Source of the DNA: Myrica gale
Lineage: Eukaryota > Streptophyta > Magnoliopsida > Fagales > Myricaceae
Direction: 5' to 3'
Length of the DNA stretch: 64,000 bases
Assembly (NCBI GenBank): GCA_963930655.1
Contig: OZ005605.1
Span: 19,537,501 to 19,601,500, forward strand
Shown: positions 56,358-64,000 of the stretch, piece after piece
Numbering within the stretch: the first letter of the stretch is position 1
Layout: every line of letters starts with the position of its first letter
The notes under the pieces: generated by a model
Seen by the model: only the letters and a program-made list of their open reading frames with translations
The model's database searches: none
What the model was told of the DNA's origin: nothing
Translations under genes and position numbers: made by a program

Positions 56358-58525
56358 TAGGGGTGTCCAATAAACCAACCGGACCGCCCGAATCGGATCG
56401 AAACTGGACCTGTTCTGGCCAAACTGGTGGGAAATAGTTTACCAGAATGGTCAGTCCGGTGAAACCGTTAAACTCTTGTACGATCTCGGTTTCACACATA
56501 GAAAAACTAGTATCGGACTAGATTATACTGCTCCAGACCAGTCCAAACCAGTCATTTAAAAAAAAAAGAAACCCTAACAATAACGCACACTGCACAGCCC
56601 CTACCCCCATTTTTTCGTACATTTTAAAAACAAAAAAAACCTAACATAACATTATAACAATAACGCACAACCCCCCTCTGTTCGGACATTTTTAAAAAAT
56701 AAAAAAAAATCCTAACAATAATGCACAACCCCCTCCCTCTCGATGCACGCAACAGCCCCGTTCCCTCTCTTATTTCGACGACAACAACCCCCTCCTTTCC
56801 CCCCTCTCCGGCCTGAAGCTGTAGATGGCGTCTCTCTCTCCCTTGCCGTGTGTGTGTGTTTCTCTCTCATCTCTCAAGTAACTTCAATCTTTATGAAAGC
56901 GGAGATTTGACCGCATGTTGATGAATTAGTTTGTCATGCTGGAAGATTATTGTTTGCTGGTTTAGCACTTCATGTTTTCTATTCAGTTATGTGCAGTTTC
57001 GAAGTATCATATTCTTCCATTGTAGCTATTGACAATTCTATAGACTATAATAGCAAGGTGGAGTGTCTTAGGATGCTGAAATTTATATTTATTCACAAGT
57101 TTGAGTATCCTAGGTTAAAGAATGATTTCCACACAGGACTTGAAATTGGTTTAGATTGCTATCATTCTAAGAGATAGATTGTTGGCTTTTTCGTTTCTGA
57201 TAGAAGATTAGTTCCTCATGTTAAATGAGAAATGGTAGAGCAAAAAATATAGGGGAAGAAAACAAAAGAGACAATTATACTTGAAAAGAAAAAACAAACT
57301 TTTCATGGCAATATCGAGTGCTCGTTTTGATATGCTGCTTGAAACATCTGTTGTCTTGAATCTTATTAGAAGTAAGGTTTTGTGAAGTTAAGCAAATTTT
57401 AGGTGTAAATTCGGCATTTTTTTTATATATAATAGCACATAGGTAAATTCCAAACAACAAGGCATTTTCTTATAGGATATTGTAGCTCCTGTTGTGCAAT
57501 TACGGGGTGTTTATTCATTCTTGTTTACTTAATATGTTGATTTATTATCTTGTTTATAATAAATCACTACTGGTTTATTCATGTTGTTGTGCAATGTTTA
57601 TAATAACTAATACTATATCATTCTATTTGTTCCTATTTATTTAGCATAAATATATGTGATTTGGCAGCCTATTAATTGTGCTTGAAAAATTGTGATTTGA
57701 TTTGTGAGTTATGAATAATATTTTATTTCTTTTTTATAATAATGCATTATTATTTCTTAGTTTTATCTCACATGTATGTATATATATAACAACTTGACGG
57801 GAGATGGACAATTGGACACATTGATGATAGATTTCTTTGGATGAGCAAAGTCTTTTGTTGGAACTTTTGTAATTAGATACAATTTATAAACTTTATTTTG
57901 TTTTTCTACTATTTTGTTGGCATGTATTAATTATAATTTTAGTTTGTTTATTTATTTATTATGGTTTGTAATAGAGTAGTCGTAATTAGTAATTAGTTCT
58001 AGTAGCATTTCTATTTGATACTTTTATTTTGAACTTTCTTTCAATGTATACTTTAATATCTTAATTAATAGCATATATTTGGTTTGTTGATTTAGAATTA
58101 TTTAAATGCATATGCTTTAAGATGCATGATTTAATATTCATGAAAATTATTATTTAAAATTCTTTAATTAGTAGCCTAGTATTCTTTAAATGTATGATTT
58201 AGAATTTTATTTTGTTTGTTGTAGAAGAAAGGTCACAATTGTGGCACAATTTGGTTGAGATGATAGTTCAAGACTTGATGTAAAAAAAAACCAAAAATTG
58301 ATATAAAGAAGCTCAGAAAATAGTCTAAAAAATCCCAAAAAAACAAAAACGTAGCCTAAAACAATGTCAATTCCAGATCCAGACCGGTCCAAACATGACC
58401 GCATGAACCAGTCCTTGGCCGGTTCGGGTTTTCTTTGTATGACAAGTCTTATCCGATCCGGTACGACCGACTCTAAGAATGTCCAGTTTGGCCGGTCAAA
58501 CCAAACTGGTTTTTGGACACCCCTA
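56358..58525. mobile_element. hAT-type element, 2.17 kb, TAGGGGTGTCC ends
   Basis: The left end is TAGGGGTGTCCAA and the right end, inverted, TAGGGGTGTCCAAAAACC. Flanks GCTCTGGC (56350-56357) and ACTCTGGC (58526-58533) match at 7 of 8, as an 8 bp target duplication. Subterminal DNA is rich in CCGGT / ACCGG words. The interior is AT-rich with a short CT-rich leader-like part at 56750-56870; a frame at 56950-57177 is not recognised as transposase. Related by its ends to the GST-carrying element at 17160. Confidence 0.85.
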
Positions 58526-58533
58526 ACTCTGGC

Positions 58534-61500
58534 CACCTTAACCAAGCCATAGCAATAAAAGCTATCAGTCTTATTCCGTTTTTTTTCTTAAGTGCTATCC
58601 GTCTTATTCCTACTCTATTTTTGAACGCCTGCATTTTAATTTCCTTCCTAGAGATTGGTGGTGACTTCTAGACAGGGGATGAGATATGCACTAGGTAGTC
58701 TTTTTACTGAATGATAAAACACGCGTCTCATTTCTCTAGTTTGATCCGATCCTGGGGATGGATGGCTGGAATCGTAATGGGTTTCTGTGGCCGTTAAGTG
58801 TGTGTTGAAGAACACAAGTTTGGATTGGAAATGCGCTAACATTATTACATGACATTCACGCGGCCTGAATCTCTTCCACGTAGTTCTAATAATCTTGCGC
58901 ACGATACGGTTAAATCTGTGGCGAATAGGATCCAGTTATATCCTTGTACCAATGGTCCTACCCCCTTCCTTCCTCTTATTTAGCAGGAAAAGGACCCTAC
59001 GTCGCATGTGTAATCCTCCTTTTTCTAGCCCTTCGCCTATGGTGGGGCTGTTTTGTAATCGGGTTTTTGTACCCGTTTTTTAAGGAAGTTGGTGGCTAGT
59101 AAGTAGGAACTGATGGGATCACGAGATAGGTGTAACGGAAGACAGGATCGTTGAAATCAGAGCAGCTCAAACATTCCTCATTCAGATCCACGCACACAGG
59201 TTGAGACAGAGAATCATTGAGAGAAAACTTAGATAAAGTTTTTTCGTATTATCATCTTCTTTTTCTCAAATCGGTCTAGAACAACGGTCAATTGAATAAG
59301 AAACCGAAAAGTCATACTTCCCCGCCTTTTGATTCATTAATAATCAGCATGACTTTTCTACAATTTCACTTACCAATATATATGTGTAACATCTCATGTC
59401 ACAATATTATACCCAATAAGAAATAAATACGTGTAGATAAAATAAATAATTATCTTATAATTATTCTAATAATTGGTTTTGAGTGCATATTTCCAACGGG
59501 AACCCCATGCGGGAACCATAGCCTTCTAATCGAGGAAAAAAATAACTTGTGCGACGTAACAAATCAAGATGTACAACAGTTCCACTCAGCGGGTCGGATG
59601 TACTTTAGAGTACTGCACTGATGTTGTCCATGATATAGCAGATCAGCACGCTTCAGCTTTCTCTAGCATTAGACATGAGAGTATGGAGGGGGCGTCTCAT
59701 GTCTGTCGTATCCGGCACAGGTGTGAGGAGCTGTTTGCGTGTTGAAACCCACTAGATAGAACCAGGAGTAGGGGTATAGTACAGGTACTGGCAGCCGGTG
59801 CGATCACTTGATAGATACTTATTTATGAGTTAATGTTAGGAAATAGGGCAGGCTAGCACCTCATTAATTAAGGGACGCCTACCTAAATCTGCAACCTGTA
59901 CATGTACGTTCCATGCATGCAGTTATATCCAATTTGATTGTGCTTGCAGGCGCGTTATAATCGATCTTCTCCTGGAATGGATGCAGTGATACAGCCATAC
60001 AGGGAGGTGAGCCTAGAGTATTTTGTTACTTGTTAGGAACGTGAACTGAATGCAGTACGATCAAAGGGCCGAAGTTAGATAAATCACTTCTTGAAGCCCA
60101 ACGACCTCTTCAGTCTGTGGGTTCAGCTTGCTTGAATGAGAAGCTAAACATGACCGTCTGGAATAATTGATCTTAATATGGGTTATCTACTGCGGCCCAA
60201 GAGAGTGCTCTTTTAAGTTTTACAGGTAATTGCAGAACCTGGGTACTCCACTTAAATGTCACTGTAGTGTATATATACTTGAGTATTGGTAAAATTTTGT
60301 CTCAAACTAAGTACAAATTAAGTTGTAATTTTTTATCAAATAATTTTCGTCAAAGCGTTGGAGAGAATAAAAAGTCTCTTAACATATTACTTTAAAAAGG
60401 ATTTTAGAATAAGTCAGTTTCCACCATGCTTAAACGAGCTCCGAGTAAACTTCACAGTGTTGTCTTGCTCGCTAGAGACTCGACCTCTGTCTTAAGCAAA
60501 CATTGTTGACATTTCACAGATTGGTTTTGTCGACCTGCCGCTTGCCTCCTGGCTCGAGTGAAGCCTTCGTAGAAAAGCTTGTTCGATTGATGCTCGACTT
60601 TATTTTTTTCTAAGCTCGACTTTAGCTTGAGCGAGAACCAACTATTTTAAAAAAAAACTAAGTTCTTAAGAAGTTAAGAGTGATCATATTTTACTTAAAA
60701 ATCAAGGTATCCTTTAAATACCTTAACATTCCAACTTGAAACCCCTAATAAAGTCGTTCATCGTTTATTTTAGCCTTATTTGATAGAGAAAAACACTTTA
60801 GAAATTCTAAACCTAAATTGCTAGATTTTTATCTTAACCAACCACCTTCAAACCAACATTTTTTCAGAAGCTTTCAACGTGCTGAAGTAGTTTGACCGTT
60901 GGAATATCGATGTTGAAGAACGAGATCGTTCTTGAAACATTCATAAGAAGAATCTCAGAAATTTGAAATGTTTCCTAATGGTGGAGATCCATGTATATTT
61001 ATTCAAATTATTACATCAAAATTGTCAAAATCAACAAAATAATTTTGTAATGTCTGAATTACTATTTGTAAGGTTTTCTTCTCATGGATTTTAGATAGTA
61101 TTGATAGTCTGGAGCCATTTTTCATTTCGTTACTAAAATCTCATATAGATTGGAGTTTGATTTAATATTTGCCATTTATTGTTATAGTTCAGATCTAAAC
61201 CGGTAGGTTTCAGAACGTACTTTAAAATTGTCATAATTTTTTTAAAGAAAAAAAAATTATTGATCACTTCTGATCTATAATAAGTGTTGTTGCGGGAAGT
61301 TAATGTGACGGTATTGGTCTCGCGAGATTGCACGCCATCGCCTGCGTGCATTTTTCCTGTTGCCCATGTGAACAATGCCGTGCTTATGCAAGTTTGGGAG
61401 TATTACAGATTCTTTCTGCTTTTTCTTTTGTTCCGTATTTCTAGCCGAGTATCTAAATCAGGTGAAGAGCTCCTTTACTTGGCCAAAAAAAAAAATGGTG

Positions 61501-61612
61501 AAGAGCTCCTTTCTCTAATGCAAAACTGGAGACAAGTTGATAAGTAGTTATTAATTCAGCCTAAATAAAATAAAATAAAAATAAAATACAAAGTAGCTAT
61601 TGCCTATTATCG
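58534..61612. other. Intergenic DNA
   Basis: I saw no recognisable gene or RNA. Near 60540-60640 the GCTCGA / CTCGAC words recur, as in some degraded repeats. AT-rich elsewhere. Confidence 0.3.
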
Positions 61613-63122
61613 TAGAGTCTATGCGGGTCCAATGACCCGTAAAAATAACATAGCTGAAAAAGACAGACAAGAATCTTACTATCCCGAAAGACTACTCACA
61701 CCAGTATAAATGGACAACAAGGTCCATGACAAAAATGGTTAAGTAACAGGTGAAAAACCAGCGGGACAACAGAAGACGCCGACTTTGTGGTCACCACATG
61801 CACCATTCCACAAGATCTTGAAAAAATAAAAAACTACAAATATAAGAAAAATACAGCAAAACACACTTAAAAAGGCCACAGGCCGACCGAAAAGCAGCTA
61901 GAAATATGGGCCCCGAGAAAACAAGTAGAGCCGCCCAAGGTGTCCCCCACGCACACGAGCGTGACTGCATGGGGTGGTGCTTGCGTCGGCCGACGGCTCC
62001 TGGAAAGAGTCAAAAATGGATGTCTGGAGCTGCTAAGACCATCCCTCCTGCACGTGGCTACTAACGTCCACCTGGAACGCCATGATCTAACGTTGAAAAT
62101 AGCCTATGAGGGAGACCAAAAGAGAGAGAAAAATGGGAGAAATGGTTGAGATCCGTCCAAGAGCGGGGGAGGAGAGGGTGGATGGGGCGGCGGCAGTGAG
62201 GAGGTAGGGGGTTTAGGCGAAGAGGGGAGGGAAAAATTCTAGAGAGGGAGGGCGGAGACTCTCCCTCTCTAGAATATTGAAATGCTAAAATTGTTAAAAT
62301 TTGGTAATTTTATCTTATCGTACTTTTATTTATCAAGTTGAAGCCTAGATACTACTATTCAAATGAGCAAAAAAAATATTACATGATACAATTTTGACGT
62401 TCCCGAAATTTATGAATTTCAATAATTTGAGTTATGAAATGTGATAAAATATATAATTTAGAACTTGAAATTCCATTGTTCCAACAGTTACCAAAAAGAA
62501 TTGATAATCTTAGCTGGACATCATTTTGACTTTCAGTAAGTTATCATCATTGCATGTACTTAGATTATTTTAATTATATAGTGAGTTCAATTTTAAAATT
62601 TTATTAAAATTTTGTTAAAATTTTGTATTGGTTTTAAAAATGAGATGGTATTGAAATTAGTAAATAAATGATAAAAATAAAAATAATTTTTAAAATCTGT
62701 TTCATAAAAATAAAATTTTGTTAAAATTTTATTAAAATTTTAAGTTACCAAATGCGTTATTAAACTTAATTACAGTTTAATTCATTTTTTTATTTTAGAA
62801 GACACTTTTAATTGCAAGTAGTTTTCTAATCTTATATGTCTAGTCGACGTGACCTTGCAGAAAAATTACTTCAATCTCAAAAGGCACGCTTGATAAGTAG
62901 TTTTCTAATTTTAGTTGTTTATGATTATAAGCAGACATAACATTAACTTCGACGGAATATATTAACAACATTACTTTAAAATATAATATAAAAACCGTAA
63001 AACAAAAAAGACACCGATGTCGGTCGGTTCGTCATAAATTTAAAACACGAAAAGAGAAGAAGTAAAACAAAAAGAGAAGCTAAAGATATAGATAGATAGT
63101 GTAAGGGTTTTGTCTCAGATAG
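61613..63122 (+). repeat. Segmental duplication, copy B
   Basis: Direct copy of 50300-51543, 11.3 kb away. Extra DNA in this copy lies at about 61975-62105 and 63005-63070. AT-rich MITE-like DNA near 62600-62760 (TTAAAATTTTATTAAAATTT) is shared and expanded here. Confidence 0.85.
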
Positions 63123-64000
63123 CTCTTAAACAATTGACTCCATATTTTATCTAATGAACAATATTATAACGTAACTAAAACCTAAACGTAACAATCTAAT
63201 TAACCTTTTGCATCTCAGAAAAGCAAGAATATTTATTTTTCAAATAATATTTAAATTATTTATATTCAATCTTTTAATTAAATATTCCTTATTCAGTCTA
63301 ATTTTGACCTTGGATCTTAATTGGTGCGGTTTAATTAATATTAGTACTGATCATGAGACCATTATCTTATAGAGGTTTTAAGTAAATGGATTATTCTTTT
63401 GTTTTATCATTTTGGGTTTATATATGTTATAGAACTAATTGAAACTATATATTGTATGCTGGTGCATCCTAATTTAATCGAATCAAAAAAAGCAAAAGAA
63501 AATTAAAAGGTGCATGCGACAATGAATAGCTAGATCAGGACGTTGGAATATTTAACGAAGATAATAGAAAATTACACGTTTATTTACCAGTCAACATTAG
63601 AAAAAACGATCATATTATATATAATCGAAAGCAAATTCTGTCATGTTTGTCTTTTGGTTGCTGTTAATAAAGTCATACTAAACGCGCGCCTAGTATTCTT
63701 TTGACTATTAATTAGTCTATATAATTATACGTAACATTCATATATATTGCTCTAATTACCTGCAAATCTGTGGTTCCTGCTGCATTTTCCTCGTGAATCT
63801 GGAGAAAATTTGTAACGTTTCGTTTTCTTGAAAATTCTGTGGGACGGAAACCCACGGGTTTCGCAAACAAATTATCAATTTATTGCGCAGCACTCGAGCG
63901 TTGACTGAGCTCTCTAGCTCCGATGGTAACAGTGAGGAAATCACGTACGTAAATATGGGCACAAGAAAATGACTTCAAATGAATTGGCCACCTCATGACA
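63123..64000. other. AT-rich window end
   Basis: No gene is supported. The frame at 63756-63962 (minus) is short and unrecognised; it could be the edge of something beyond the window. Confidence 0.3.

Overview
This window is nuclear DNA from a flowering plant, most likely a woody eudicot. The reasons are GT-AG introns, a plant-type U1 snRNA gene, a cysteine-rich receptor-like kinase (CRK) cluster, an S40/DUF584 senescence-regulator gene, CDPK and ATP-sulfurylase relics, and dense plant transposon debris (Ty3/gypsy, LINE, tRNA-derived SINE, hAT, PIF/Harbinger-like and Mutator-like pieces). I cannot name the species from the sequence alone.

Layout. 0.3-5.1 kb: a seven-exon minus-strand gene for a conserved plant protein of unknown function (about 730 aa). 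5.1-11.2 kb: AT-rich intergenic DNA with a PIF/Harbinger-like element and an LTR-like remnant. 11.3-13.1 kb: the 3' half of a calcium-dependent protein kinase gene, broken by two stops and a frameshift and cut off next to a 1.5 kb element with long inverted ends. 14.7-19 kb: a GC-rich retroposon-like block, a CRK gene fragment fused to a decayed gypsy polyprotein, and, inside the gypsy remnant, an exactly 1,000 bp hAT-type element with a perfect 8 bp target duplication that carries two exons of a tau-class glutathione S-transferase. 19-21.9 kb: LINE and other repeat relics. 21.9-34.1 kb: a decayed tandem CRK cluster. One copy is nearly full length but has lost kinase residues and apparently a splice acceptor, and carries a SINE in an intron. 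The second copy keeps only ectodomain and membrane exons and carries a MITE. A decayed hAT transposon with a recognisable transposase lies between them.

36.0-38.7 kb: an almost perfect palindrome of 2.74 kb (arms about 1,357 bp, 28 bp spacer). Each arm holds an ATP-sulfurylase exon with a one-base frameshift. It is either a very young inverted duplication or an assembly fold-back, and it is the feature most worth checking. 40.2-40.9 kb: an intact, intronless S40-type gene with a TATA box and distal G-box/ABRE motifs. 43.8-48.4 kb: repeats and small MITEs. 48.7-48.9 kb: a U1 snRNA gene with USE and TATA elements at the spacing used by RNA polymerase II. 52.3-54.7 kb: an intact two-exon coiled-coil gene of the At5g41620-like family. 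50.3-51.5 and 61.6-63.1 kb: two direct copies of a segmental duplication. 56.4-58.5 kb: a second hAT element with the same terminal motif as the GST-carrying one.

The genes that look functional (the 730 aa protein, the S40-type gene, the U1 snRNA and the coiled-coil gene) are unrelated neighbours rather than a pathway. The rest records gene decay, gene-fragment capture and inverted duplication by mobile elements. Exon borders were read by eye from splice signals and family similarity; no alignment or database search was run.
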